Shown here piece after piece: positions 42,499 to 51,833 of a DNA stretch of 64,000 nt. The notes under the pieces were generated by a model. It saw only the letters and a program-made list of their open reading frames with translations. It was not told where the DNA came from and made no database searches. The stretch spans positions 178,556 through 242,555 of the forward strand of contig NZ_JAGIPH010000007.1 of the NCBI RefSeq assembly GCF_017877135.1, in the 5' to 3' direction. The stretch is from Neorhizobium galegae. Its GTDB lineage: Bacteria > Pseudomonadota > Alphaproteobacteria > Rhizobiales > Rhizobiaceae. The first letter of the stretch is position 1. Each line of letters starts with the position of its first letter. The translations under genes and the position numbers were made by a program.

Positions 42499-44777
42499 CC
42501 CTCATCGAACCCAGAAAGCACGGCGATGCCTCCGATGGCAGCCTCGGCAGCCGCCTCTCCCGTCTCGACGGCCGCCGCAAGATCACCGGTTCGGCCACCT
42601 ATGCGCTGGAGCAGCCGGTCGAAAACCTCGTGCATGCCGTCCTCGTGCAGTCCACCATTGCCTCCGGCCGGGTCGTTTCGGTCGACAAGGCAGCCGCCGA
42701 GGCCCTGCCCGGCGTGCTCATGGTGCTGACGCCGGACAAGGTGTTCAACATGATGGTCGCCTCCGACTGGTTCGGCAATCGTGTCGAGAACGTGCCCTAT
42801 CTTCCGCTTCCAGCCGAGGTGAACTACTATGGCCAGGCGGTTGCCGCCGTCATTGCGGAAACTTTTGAGCAGGCACGGGATGCGGCCCGGCTGGTGAAGG
42901 TTCACTATGAAGAAACGCCGGCGGTGACCGTGATCGACCAGGGCGGCAGCGGCACGGTGACTGCGCCGATGACCGTCGAGTGGGGCGATGCGCAGGCCGC
43001 CTTTGACACAGCCGACATCACCATCGAAGCCGAATACCGCACGCCGCGCGAATATCACGTGCCGATCGAACCGCATGGCCTGATCGCCAGCTGGCAGGAC
43101 GACCAGCTGACGATCTGGGAACCCAGCCAGTGGACGCATGGCATGGCGCGCACCTATGCCGAATGGTTCGAAATTCCCTTCGAGAATGTCCGCATCATCT
43201 CGCCCTTTATCGGTGGCGGCTTTGGCTCCAAGGGGGGCGCCTATTTCTATGGTGCGGTGGCAGCGCTTGCCGCACGCGAACTCGCCCGCCCGGTAAAACT
43301 TGCCGTCACCCGCTCGCAAGGCTTTACCGCCTATGGCGGACGTGCCTCCACCCGCCAGACCCTGAAGCTCGGGGCCTCGGCGGACGGCGTTCTGCAGGCG
43401 GTCATCCATCGCGGCGCCAACGAAACCTCGACCTATGCGGATTTCCACGAAGGCACGGGCGCTGCGACGCCCATCATGTATGCGGTGAACAATTTCAGCT
43501 CGCAGCAGGGGCTGATCAAGGTCAACACCGTTACCCCCGGGGCGCTGCGCGCGCCGGGCAAGAACCCCAGCGCCTATGGCATCGAATGTGCCATCGACGA
43601 GCTGTCCTATGCGGTGGGCATCGACCCGCTGGAGATCCGCTTGCGCAATTACGCCGACCACGACTACCAGTCCGGCAAGCCCTGGTCGACGCGCAAGCTC
43701 CGGGAAGCCTTGCTCGCCGGCGCCGAACGCTTCGGCTGGTCGAACCGCAGTGCGGCCCCCCGCTCGATGCGGGACGGCCGCACCCTGATCGGCTGGGGCA
43801 TCGGGTGCGGCACCTTCCCGAACCTCACCAACAGCAGCGACGCGATGATCCGCATTCTTTCGGACGGCAGCGTCGAGGTAGAAAGCGCCGGCATCGACAT
43901 GGGTCAGGGCACCTATACGATCGTTGCCCAGACAGCGGCAGACGCGCTTGGCGTCAGCGTCGATCGTGTTGACGTGAAGCTCGGGGATTCGGTTTCGGCC
44001 GGCGCGCCGGTTGCCGGCGGCTCCATGCTGGCGGGTTCGATCACCGGGGCCGTCCACAAGGCCGCCCAGGCGGCCCGCGAGGAACTGATCGGCCTTGCAC
44101 TCAACGCGCCGAATTCGCCCTTTTCCACCTCCGGCGCCAATACGCTGGTCATCGAGAACGGCCGGATCAAAACCTCGCGCGAGGACAGCCCGTCGATGAG
44201 CATCGGCGAGCTGATGGCGATGCTCGGCCGCGAAAAGCTGGAGGTGAAGCGCGACACGCTTCCCGAGGGCACGACGCGGGAGGAACAGCAGAAGGCCTTT
44301 ACGCACATGTCCAAGGTGCGGGGACCGACGGCCGGGGAGTTTTCGATCCACAGCTGGGGCGCCCATTTCATCGAAGTGCGTGTCGACGAGGACTTTGGCA
44401 CCGTGCGGGTGTCGCGCATCGTCTCGGCCTTCGATTGCGGCCGGCTGTACAATCCAAAGCTTGCCGAAAGCCAGCTGCGCGGCGGCATCATCATGGGCAT
44501 CGGCCAGGCCCTGCTCGAGGAAGGACTGGTGGACGCCCGCAACGGCCGGGTCGTCAACAACAACCTCGGCGATTACCTGGTGCCGACCAATGCCGACGTG
44601 CCGCCGATCGAGATCCTGTCGGTTGGCGAGCCGGATTTCGAGGCCTCGGTTCTCGGCGGCAAGGGCGTTGGGGAAGTCGGCATTGTCGGCGTGGCGCCGG
44701 CCATTGCCAATGCCGTCTTCCACGCCACGGGCAAACGGGTGCGCGATCTGCCGATCACGCTGGAAAAGCTCATCTGA
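42495..44777 (+). CDS. Mo hydroxylase molybdopterin-binding subunit (PaoC/YagR-like)
   Basis: The 760-residue catalytic subunit binds the molybdenum cofactor. Typical motifs are FIGGGFGSKGG near residue 235, GALRAPGKNPSAYGIECAIDEL near 350, IDMGQGTYTIVAQ near 470 and the active-site Glu in GGKGVGEVGIVG near residue 730. Enzymes of this type oxidise aldehydes or N-heterocycles with water-derived oxygen. With the FAD subunit carrying a [4Fe-4S] loop, an aldehyde oxidoreductase is likeliest. No XdhC/PaoD-type maturation factor is next to it, so one must be supplied from elsewhere. A hairpin terminator follows. Confidence 0.93.
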   Translation: MTLIEPRKHGDASDGSLGSRLSRLDGRRKITGSATYALEQPVENLVHAVLVQSTIASGRVVSVDKAAAEALPGVLMVLTPDKVFNMMVASDWFGNRVENVPYLPLPAEVNYYGQAVAAVIAETFEQARDAARLVKVHYEETPAVTVIDQGGSGTVTAPMTVEWGDAQAAFDTADITIEAEYRTPREYHVPIEPHGLIASWQDDQLTIWEPSQWTHGMARTYAEWFEIPFENVRIISPFIGGGFGSKGGAYFYGAVAALAARELARPVKLAVTRSQGFTAYGGRASTRQTLKLGASADGVLQAVIHRGANETSTYADFHEGTGAATPIMYAVNNFSSQQGLIKVNTVTPGALRAPGKNPSAYGIECAIDELSYAVGIDPLEIRLRNYADHDYQSGKPWSTRKLREALLAGAERFGWSNRSAAPRSMRDGRTLIGWGIGCGTFPNLTNSSDAMIRILSDGSVEVESAGIDMGQGTYTIVAQTAADALGVSVDRVDVKLGDSVSAGAPVAGGSMLAGSITGAVHKAAQAAREELIGLALNAPNSPFSTSGANTLVIENGRIKTSREDSPSMSIGELMAMLGREKLEVKRDTLPEGTTREEQQKAFTHMSKVRGPTAGEFSIHSWGAHFIEVRVDEDFGTVRVSRIVSAFDCGRLYNPKLAESQLRGGIIMGIGQALLEEGLVDARNGRVVNNNLGDYLVPTNADVPPIEILSVGEPDFEASVLGGKGVGEVGIVGVAPAIANAVFHATGKRVRDLPITLEKLI

Positions 44778-44784
44778 CAAACGC

Positions 44785-44810
44785 GGGCGGTGCCTCACAA
44801 GGCGCCGCCC
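44785..44810. terminator. hairpin after the Mo hydroxylase operon
   Basis: GGGCGGTGCCT (44785-44795) pairs with AGGCGCCGCCC (44800-44810) over 11 positions including one G-T pair, with a 4-base loop. It lies in the 81-base space between convergent stop codons. Confidence 0.7.
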
Positions 44811-44858
44811 TGCCCTTGCCGGGCGCAATCATTGCCGAAGATCCGCCTCGACTGACCG

Positions 44859-46055
44859 TCAGCGGACCGCGTCGGCCTCGCTCACCTGTGCGCCAAAGGA
44901 CCGAGTGGTCAGATCGCTGGTCAGGTCTGCCGGGAATGGCCCGGTGGTCAGCACCGTGAAGTCGAACGAGCCGCGCCGGTCGGCGTTCAGCACGTATTGG
45001 CGATGGACACGCAGAAAATCCCGCTTGATCCGGGCGTAGCGCTCCGGAGACAGGAGATTCTTGACGCGGATTGCGATCAGCGCTGCCTGCGGCGCCAACG
45101 GGTGGCCGGTCACGGCAACCACCTTCGACTTGTAGAAATTGATCGGATCGGTCAGGCACTGCACCTCCAGCCAGGAGACGTTCGGGGCCTGCGCGATGAG
45201 GCCCACGCGCCGGCGCAAATCCACCGCCGAGCGCAGGAGCGCACACTGGAGAATGGCCCCGCCGAGCGTCACGAAGACCACGCGCTTGCCGGCCAGCGCT
45301 TCAGGATGTCTTTCCAGCACAATGCCCAGAGCATGGGTCGCAAGGCTCGATCCCATGCTGTGCGAACTGATGACATATTCGTCCGCCACCTCATCAAGGG
45401 CGCGCAAGAGCGTTGCGACGGCCTCGTCCAGAAAACGCCTCAGGTGCGGCGTGTCCCCCTTGGCGACCGCGACTGCAAACTCCCAGTCGGAAAACAGGTG
45501 CAGCGTGTAATAGCGCTCCGCAAACGGCATCAGCGCATAGCGAAAGAAGCAGGCGGCGAGCGGCACGCTCCAGAGGCAATGCCAGGCCGAAAGCGAAAGC
45601 CGGAGCGGAGCAACGGCGAGCCCCAGCGTGAAGGCCAACCCGCACAGCATCAGGAGAAAGGGGAAGATGAAAAACAAGGCGAAGCGCCAGCCATGCCGGA
45701 CATAGCCGATAAGCCCCCCGTGAGCCACGACCTGTGCGGCGCTCCTGAAACCGGAGAGCAGCCGGCTGGCGAGCGGGCGGGCGGCAAGCGCATCGACCAC
45801 CGCATCGTGATCGCAGATATGGATGAGGCTTTGCGTCTGCCAGGTGTCTGCACCAGCCGTCACGGCAAAGCCGGCGCCGGATCGGTTGGCCTCCAGAGGG
45901 CCGACCTCAACGGAGAAATCCCACAGATTTGCGGTCTGCTCGGCGGTCCGCTGAAAGCGCCGATAATGGCCGCTCGTGTCCATTTTTTCAAAGCCGGGAA
46001 AATGGATCACCACCCGTTTTCCTATGGCGGCAGTCCTGTTTGCCCGCATGTTCAT
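44859..46055 (-). CDS. membrane protein with an alpha/beta-hydrolase-like domain
   Basis: About 398 residues from ATG 46055 (46049 is also possible; neither has a strong ribosome site). The N-terminal part (KRVVIHFPGFEKMD) looks like the first strand of an alpha/beta hydrolase. Two hydrophobic segments follow (about residues 125-180). The C-terminal half has YVISSHSMGSSLATHALGIVL, a nucleophile elbow of the form S-x-S-x-G, and later VVAVTGHPLAPQA, whose His could be catalytic. It may be a membrane lipase or thioesterase. I do not recognise the family. It stands alone, convergent with the Mo hydroxylase operon and divergent from uppP. Confidence 0.7.
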   Translation of the reverse strand: MNMRANRTAAIGKRVVIHFPGFEKMDTSGHYRRFQRTAEQTANLWDFSVEVGPLEANRSGAGFAVTAGADTWQTQSLIHICDHDAVVDALAARPLASRLLSGFRSAAQVVAHGGLIGYVRHGWRFALFFIFPFLLMLCGLAFTLGLAVAPLRLSLSAWHCLWSVPLAACFFRYALMPFAERYYTLHLFSDWEFAVAVAKGDTPHLRRFLDEAVATLLRALDEVADEYVISSHSMGSSLATHALGIVLERHPEALAGKRVVFVTLGGAILQCALLRSAVDLRRRVGLIAQAPNVSWLEVQCLTDPINFYKSKVVAVTGHPLAPQAALIAIRVKNLLSPERYARIKRDFLRVHRQYVLNADRRGSFDFTVLTTGPFPADLTSDLTTRSFGAQVSEADAVR

Positions 46056-46405
46056 GTCTATACTCAAATATACAAAGGAACGGACCCGTTTCGCCAGCAG
46101 TACGGGCAAGTCACCGATCGTGTTGTTGAACGCAAGGCCGTAAGGCGCACTGCATCAATCGCGTGGCCAAAGCAAGGCCGCTGCCTAGTTTCCGGACCTT
46201 ATTTGTGCGCTCTCGCCGACAAAACGAAGCCATGCGGCTGCCGATTGCAGGCGTGGCAGACCGGGCGCCGTCGTCGCAAATCCGCTCGTCGCCTTGCCAT
46301 TGTGGGTCGCCTTTGCCAAAAGGCCGGTGGGAGAGCGGGAGGAACGCCATGAAATGACCGGCTGCGCAGGGTGCTGCGGATGGCCGGCCAACAGGAGACT
46401 GACAG

Positions 46406-47239
46406 ATGACGGTAAGCTGGACGGATGCCGCAATCCTTGGACTGATACAGGGATTGACCGAATTCCTGCCCGTATCTTCAAGCGCGCATCTGCGCATTGC
46501 CGGTGAATTTCTCCCCTCGGGCGCCGATCCGGGCGCCGCCTTTACAGCCATCACCCAGATCGGCACAGAAGCTGCGGTCCTCGTCTATTTCTGGTCGGAC
46601 ATCCTGCGCATTGCGGTGGCCTGGCTGCGCCAGAACATCCTGCGCGTCGCCCATGATGCCCAGGATGCGCGCATGGGCTGGCTCATCATTGTGGGATCGC
46701 TGCCCATCGTCGTGCTTGGCCTCCTGTTCAAGGATGAGATCGAGCATGGCCTGCGCAATCTCTATATCACGGCGCTTGCCCTCATCGTCTTCGGACTGCT
46801 GCTGGGCCTTGCCGACCGGATTGGCGCAAAGACGCGCACGCTCGACCGCCTGACCTGGCGCGACGGGATCCTCTTCGGCTTTGCCCAGGCCATGGCGCTC
46901 ATTCCTGGCGTCTCCCGCTCCGGCGGAACGATCAGCGCGGGACTGCTGATGGGCTATACGCGGCAGGCCGCGGCACGCTATTCATTTCTGCTTGCCGTGC
47001 CGGCCGTCTTCGGCTCGGGCTTCTACCAGCTCATCAAGAGCATGGGGCAGGACAATCCGGTCGGCGCCGGCCCGACGGCGCTTGCCACGCTGATTTCCTT
47101 CGTCGTCGGCTACGGCGTGATCGTCTTCTTCCTGAAGCTTGTCTCCACCCGCAGCTACCTGCCCTTCGTCTATTATCGCATCGTCATCGGCCTTGCCATC
47201 ATCGCCCTGCTCGTCTCCGGCAAGCTATCGGCCCTTTGA
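46406..47239 (+). CDS. uppP: undecaprenyl-diphosphatase (bacitracin resistance protein)
   Basis: The 277-residue protein has about eight membrane helices and both family active-site regions: [18 protein letters not shown] at 12-29 (Glu19, Ser24-26, His28) and [21 protein letters not shown] near residue 165 with the catalytic Arg. It dephosphorylates undecaprenyl diphosphate at the periplasmic face, recycling the lipid carrier for peptidoglycan and O-antigen synthesis. Chromosomes usually carry their own copy, so this could be an extra one giving bacitracin tolerance. It is convergent with the RND gene and separated from it by a strong hairpin. Confidence 0.95.
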   Translation: MTVSWTDAAILGLIQGLTEFLPVSSSAHLRIAGEFLPSGADPGAAFTAITQIGTEAAVLVYFWSDILRIAVAWLRQNILRVAHDAQDARMGWLIIVGSLPIVVLGLLFKDEIEHGLRNLYITALALIVFGLLLGLADRIGAKTRTLDRLTWRDGILFGFAQAMALIPGVSRSGGTISAGLLMGYTRQAAARYSFLLAVPAVFGSGFYQLIKSMGQDNPVGAGPTALATLISFVVGYGVIVFFLKLVSTRSYLPFVYYRIVIGLAIIALLVSGKLSAL

Positions 47240-47264
47240 CAATACGCCTTCAGGAACAATCAGG

Positions 47265-47298
47265 CAGCTGGCGCGCGAAAAATCACGCGCGCCAGCTG
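47265..47298. terminator. strong hairpin between uppP and the RND pump gene
   Basis: CAGCTGGCGCGCG (47265-47277) and CGCGCGCCAGCTG (47286-47298) pair over 13 bases with an 8-base AT-rich loop. It lies four bases from the pump gene's stop codon, between convergent genes, so it can serve both. Confidence 0.8.
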
Positions 47299-47302
47299 TG
47301 CC

Positions 47303-50300
47303 TCAGTGTCCGATGACAATCTCCCGTTCCCGCGTCGGTTCTGCCGGCAGGTCATGGCGTGCGAGCGGGCGATTGCCGGCAAGCAGGCGCACCAGCACAT
47401 AGAACACCGGCGTCATGAAGATGCCGAACACGGTGACGCCGATCATCCCGGCAAAGACGGCGATGCCCATGGCTGCGCGCATTTCCGAGCCGGCGCCGGT
47501 GGACACGACGAGCGGCACCACGCCCATGATGAAGGCCATCGACGTCATCAGGATCGGGCGCAGGCGCAGCCGGCTTGCCTCGATGGCGGCCTTGACCGGC
47601 GAATGTCCCTCGAACTCCAGCTCCCGCGCAAATTCGACGATCAGGATGGCGTTCTTGGCCGATAGCCCCACAAGCACCACAAGGCCGATCTGCGTGAAGA
47701 TGTTGTTGTCCCCCCCGGTCAGCCAGACGCCCGTCAAGGCCGCCAGGATGCCCATGGGCACGATGAGGATGATCGCAATCGGCAGCGTCAGGCTTTCATA
47801 TTGCGCTGCAAGCACCAGGAAGACGAGGAGAAGCGCCAGCGGAAAGATGATGACACCGGAATTGCCAGCCAGGATCTGCTGGTAGGTGAGATCCGTCCAC
47901 TCGAAGGTAATGCCGGGTGGCAGGGTTTCAGCGGCAATCCGTTCGATGGCGGCCTGCGCCTGACCGGACGAATAACCCGGCGCCGGCGCCCCATTGATGT
48001 CGGCTGCAAGGAAGCCGTTATAGCGCGTCGTGCGTTCGGGTCCCGCCGTCGTTTCCACCTTCAGGAGCGCCGAAAGCGGGATCATCTGGCCGCTCTGCGA
48101 GCGAACCTTCAGCTGGCCGATATCCTCCGGCCGCGAACGGAACTTTGCATCCGCCTGCACGCGCACACTGAAGGTTCGCCCGAACGCGTTGAAGTCGTTG
48201 ACGTAGAGCGAACCGAGATAGATCTGCAGCGTGTCGAAGACATCCGTGACGGAGACGCCGAGCTGCTGCGCCTTGACGCGATCGAGATCGGCATAAAGCT
48301 GCGGCACGTTGATCTGGAAGCTGGAGAACTGGCCGGTGAGTTCCGGTGCCTGATAGGCTTTTCCCAGAAATGCCTGTGTCGCTTCATTGAGTGCCGGATA
48401 GCCGAAGCCGGCGCGGTCCTCGATCTGCAGCTTGAAGCCGCCGGTGGAGCCGAGCCCGTTGACGGGCGGCGGCGGGAACATGGCGATGAAGGCATCCTGG
48501 ATGCCCGCAAACTTCTGGTTCAGCTGCATGGCGATGGCATTGCCGGAAAGCTCCGGCGTCTTGCGCTCGGCAAAATCGTCCAGAACCGCAAAGACGATCC
48601 CAGAGTTTGAGCCGATGGTGAAGCCGTTGATCGACAGGCCCGGGAATGCCAGCGCATTCTTGACGCCCGGCTGCTGCAGGGCAATCTCGCTCATGCGCTT
48701 GATGACGTCTTCGGTCCGATCGAGCGAGGCGCCATCGGGAAGCTGCGCAAAGCCGATGAGATACTGCTTGTCCTGCGCAGGCACGAAGCCGCCCGGAACG
48801 GTGGTGAAAATGCTGTAGGTGGCACCGACGAGCGCCAGGTAAACGATCATGACGAAGCTTTTGCGCGACAGAAGACCGCCGATGCTGCGGCCATAGCCGT
48901 TGGAGGCTGCCCCGAAGGCACGGTTAAAGCCGCGGAAGAACCATCCGAGCACCCGGTCCATGCCCCGCGTCAGCCAGTCCTTCGGCGCATGGTGGTCCTT
49001 CAGCAGAAGGGCCGCCAGTGCAGGCGAGAGCGTCAGCGAATTGATGGCGGAGATCACCGTCGAAATGGCGATGGTCAGCGCAAACTGCCGGTAGAACTGC
49101 CCGGAAAGGCCTGAGATGAACGCAAGCGGCACGAAGACGGCCACCAGCACCAGCGCAATCGCAACGATCGGCCCGGAGACCTCGCGCATCGCCTTGTAGG
49201 TTGCGTCCCGCGGCGACAGGCCGGCCTCGATGTTTCGCTCGACATTTTCCACGACCACGATGGCATCGTCCACGACAATGCCGATCGCCAGCACAAGGCC
49301 GAAGAGAGACAGCGCATTGATGGAAAAGCCGAAGAGATACATGACGGCGAACGTGCCGATGATCGACACCGGAACGGCAATCAGCGGAATGATCGAGGCA
49401 CGCCAGGTCTGCAGGAAGAGAATGACGACGAGCACGACCAGCGCCACGGCTTCCAGCAGCGTATCCACCACCTTGTCGATGGAGGAGCGCACGAATTCGG
49501 TCGTATCATAGACGATCTCGTAGGAAATCCCCTCCGGCATCGCCTGCTGCATGTCCCGCATGGCGGCCTGCACCGCATCCGAAATGGCAATGGCGTTGGA
49601 GCCGGGCGACTGGAAGACCGGAATGGCGACCGCGGGCTTGCCGTCGAGAAGCGAGCGCAGCGTGTAATCGGCGGCACCCAGTTCCACGCGCGCGACATCC
49701 TTCAGGCGCGTGATGGCGCCATCCGCACCGGTCTTCACGACGATCTCGCCGAACTCTTCCGGCGTGCCGAGACGGCCTTGCGCATTGACGTTCAGCTGAA
49801 GCTGCGTGCCGACGGGGCTCGGCGATCCACCGATGATGCCGGCCGCGGCCTGCACGTTCTGCTGGCGGATGGCGTTTGGAACGTCGGTAGCAGCCAGCCC
49901 GTATTCGGCAGCCTTCTGCGGATCGACCCAGACGCGCATGGAATAATCGCCGGCGCCAAAGATCTGCACCTGCCCTACCCCCTCGATGCGGGCAAGCCGG
50001 TCCTTGATGTTGAGCGTCGCATAATTGCGCAGATAGGTCAGGTCATAGCGGCCATCGGTCGAAACGAGATGCACGACCATCATCAGGTCGGGCGAGCTTT
50101 TGACCGTGGTGACGCCGAGGGCCCGCACTTCCGCCGGAAGCCGCGGCTCTGCCTGAGACACGCGGTTCTGCACCAACTGCTGGGCCTTGTCGGGATCGGT
50201 GCCCAGCTTGAACGTCACCGTCAGCGTCAGCACGCCATCAGAAGTCGCCTGGCTGTTCATGTAGAGCATGTCTTCGACGCCGTTGATCTGCTCTTCCAGC

Positions 50301-50497
50301 GGCGTTGCAACCGTCTGGGCAATCACGACGGGATTGGCGCCGGGATAGCTGGCGCGCACGACGATCGATGGCGGAACGACTTCTGGATATTCGGAAATCG
50401 GCAGCGCGCGCATGCCGAGCAGGCCTGCAACGACGGTCAGCACCGACAGGACGGCCGCAAAGACCGGCCTGTCGATAAAGAAGCGGGAGATATTCAT
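47303..50497 (-). CDS. RND multidrug efflux pump, inner-membrane transporter (HAE1, MexF/BepG-like)
   Basis: From ATG 50497 (MNISRFFIDRPVFAAVLSVL) the protein has 1064 residues, the normal length for HAE1-type pumps: twelve membrane helices and two large periplasmic loops. The proton-relay Asp pair is in GLVLAIGIVVDDAIVVVENVER near residue 405. The second half contains the helix-10 to -12 motifs, including LVGLSAKNAILIVEFARE with the relay Lys and MTSMAFIMGVVPLVVSTGAG. Sequence style is closest to MexF/BepG rather than AcrB. It expels drugs or metabolites using the proton gradient with the adaptor encoded upstream. No outer-membrane channel gene is present. Confidence 0.93.
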   Translation of the reverse strand: MNISRFFIDRPVFAAVLSVLTVVAGLLGMRALPISEYPEVVPPSIVVRASYPGANPVVIAQTVATPLEEQINGVEDMLYMNSQATSDGVLTLTVTFKLGTDPDKAQQLVQNRVSQAEPRLPAEVRALGVTTVKSSPDLMMVVHLVSTDGRYDLTYLRNYATLNIKDRLARIEGVGQVQIFGAGDYSMRVWVDPQKAAEYGLAATDVPNAIRQQNVQAAAGIIGGSPSPVGTQLQLNVNAQGRLGTPEEFGEIVVKTGADGAITRLKDVARVELGAADYTLRSLLDGKPAVAIPVFQSPGSNAIAISDAVQAAMRDMQQAMPEGISYEIVYDTTEFVRSSIDKVVDTLLEAVALVVLVVILFLQTWRASIIPLIAVPVSIIGTFAVMYLFGFSINALSLFGLVLAIGIVVDDAIVVVENVERNIEAGLSPRDATYKAMREVSGPIVAIALVLVAVFVPLAFISGLSGQFYRQFALTIAISTVISAINSLTLSPALAALLLKDHHAPKDWLTRGMDRVLGWFFRGFNRAFGAASNGYGRSIGGLLSRKSFVMIVYLALVGATYSIFTTVPGGFVPAQDKQYLIGFAQLPDGASLDRTEDVIKRMSEIALQQPGVKNALAFPGLSINGFTIGSNSGIVFAVLDDFAERKTPELSGNAIAMQLNQKFAGIQDAFIAMFPPPPVNGLGSTGGFKLQIEDRAGFGYPALNEATQAFLGKAYQAPELTGQFSSFQINVPQLYADLDRVKAQQLGVSVTDVFDTLQIYLGSLYVNDFNAFGRTFSVRVQADAKFRSRPEDIGQLKVRSQSGQMIPLSALLKVETTAGPERTTRYNGFLAADINGAPAPGYSSGQAQAAIERIAAETLPPGITFEWTDLTYQQILAGNSGVIIFPLALLLVFLVLAAQYESLTLPIAIILIVPMGILAALTGVWLTGGDNNIFTQIGLVVLVGLSAKNAILIVEFARELEFEGHSPVKAAIEASRLRLRPILMTSMAFIMGVVPLVVSTGAGSEMRAAMGIAVFAGMIGVTVFGIFMTPVFYVLVRLLAGNRPLARHDLPAEPTREREIVIGH

Positions 50498-50589
50498 GGG
50501 TTTGCCCCTCGGAACATTTGGCAAAGACCGCCCCTGCGGCCGACTTATGGGCCGGCCGCGCGGATGATCTTGAGAATGATGGAACGCTC

Positions 50590-51774
50590 TTATTGCTTGG
50601 CGAGCTGGGCCTTTTCCTGCGGGGCGACATGGGCGCCCGGACGCAGGCGCTGCAGGCCGCTCACCACGATGCGATCGCCCGGCGAAAGCCCCGCTTCGAC
50701 AAGACGCCCGCCATCCACGCCGACACCGAGCTTCACCTCGCGGTACGTCGCGACATTGGCCTGATCGACCAGGAAGACGAATTTCTTGTCCTGATCCGTG
50801 CCGATGGCAAGCTCGCTGACGGCAAGTCTTGGCTCGCTCTTCGGTTCGCCGAGGCGAATGCGCACGAACTGGCCCGGCAACAGGCGCCCATCGCGGTTAT
50901 CGAAGACAGCCCGCACCCGCACCGTGCCGCTTGCCTGATCCACCTCGTTGTCGATCAACTGCAGCTTGCCGCGAAGGGGTGCGTCCGGCGCCTGCGCGGT
51001 GCGGATCTCCACCGGGACCTCGTCGAGCGAGGGCACGCCGTTCACCACCGGCAGAGCCGCCAGGGTGCGGCCAATCATCTCCTCGCCGACATTGAAGCTC
51101 GCATAGATCGGATCGACCGAGACGATGGTGGTGAGCACCGGCGAGCCTGAGCCCGCGGCGACCAGGTTGCCGACCGTCAGTTCAAGCCGGCCGGCGCGTC
51201 CGGAAATCGGAGCGCGGATCTTCGTGTGGTCGAGATCGATCTGGGCCGAAGCCAGCTGCGCCTGTGCCGATTGCAGATCGGCGATTGCCTGCGCATGGGT
51301 GCTCAGGCGCTGCGCATAGTCGCTCTTGGAAATCGTGTTGGAGGCCGACAGCGCCTTGCCCCGGTCGAGTTCCGCCACGGCGAGATCGAGCCTTGCCCGG
51401 GCAGAAGCCACCTGTCCTTCCGCCTGGGCACGCACGGCTTCAAACGGCGCCGGATCGATGGTCACCAGGAGATCGCCGGCCTTGACGAGCCCGCCTTCGC
51501 GAAAATGCACCGACTGGATCGCGCCAGCGACACGCGAGCGCAGCTGCACCCGCTCCACCGATTCCAGCCGGCCGGAAAATTCCTGCCAGATGGCGACGGT
51601 GCGCGGCTGCACGGTTTCGACGGTGACCGGAACGGCCGGCGGCGCGCTTGCCTGTTCGGTCGCCTCGGCGCGGGTCAACTGCAGAAGGTTACCCTGCGTA
51701 ACGGCCACGACAGCGGGCACGACGAGGCTCATGCCGGCGACCCACAGGGCCCGGTTCTTCAGTATCGATGTCAT
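50590..51774 (-). CDS. RND efflux periplasmic adaptor (MexE-like membrane fusion protein)
   Basis: The 394-residue adaptor has an N-terminal membrane anchor or signal segment (about 8-30), then the lipoyl-type half ([33 protein letters not shown] in outline), a helical hairpin rich in Ala and Gln (residues about 110-180), the second lipoyl half ([22 protein letters not shown]), and beta-barrel and membrane-proximal domains. It bridges the inner-membrane pump to an outer-membrane channel. It lies 92 bases upstream of the pump gene and 59 bases downstream of the hydrolase-like gene, all on one strand. Confidence 0.92.
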   Translation of the reverse strand: [394 protein letters not shown]

Positions 51775-51833
51775 GATGTGTCTCCTGGATAGGCGCTAGC
51801 GGCGCGCCAGACCGAATAATTCCTGCATTGTAA

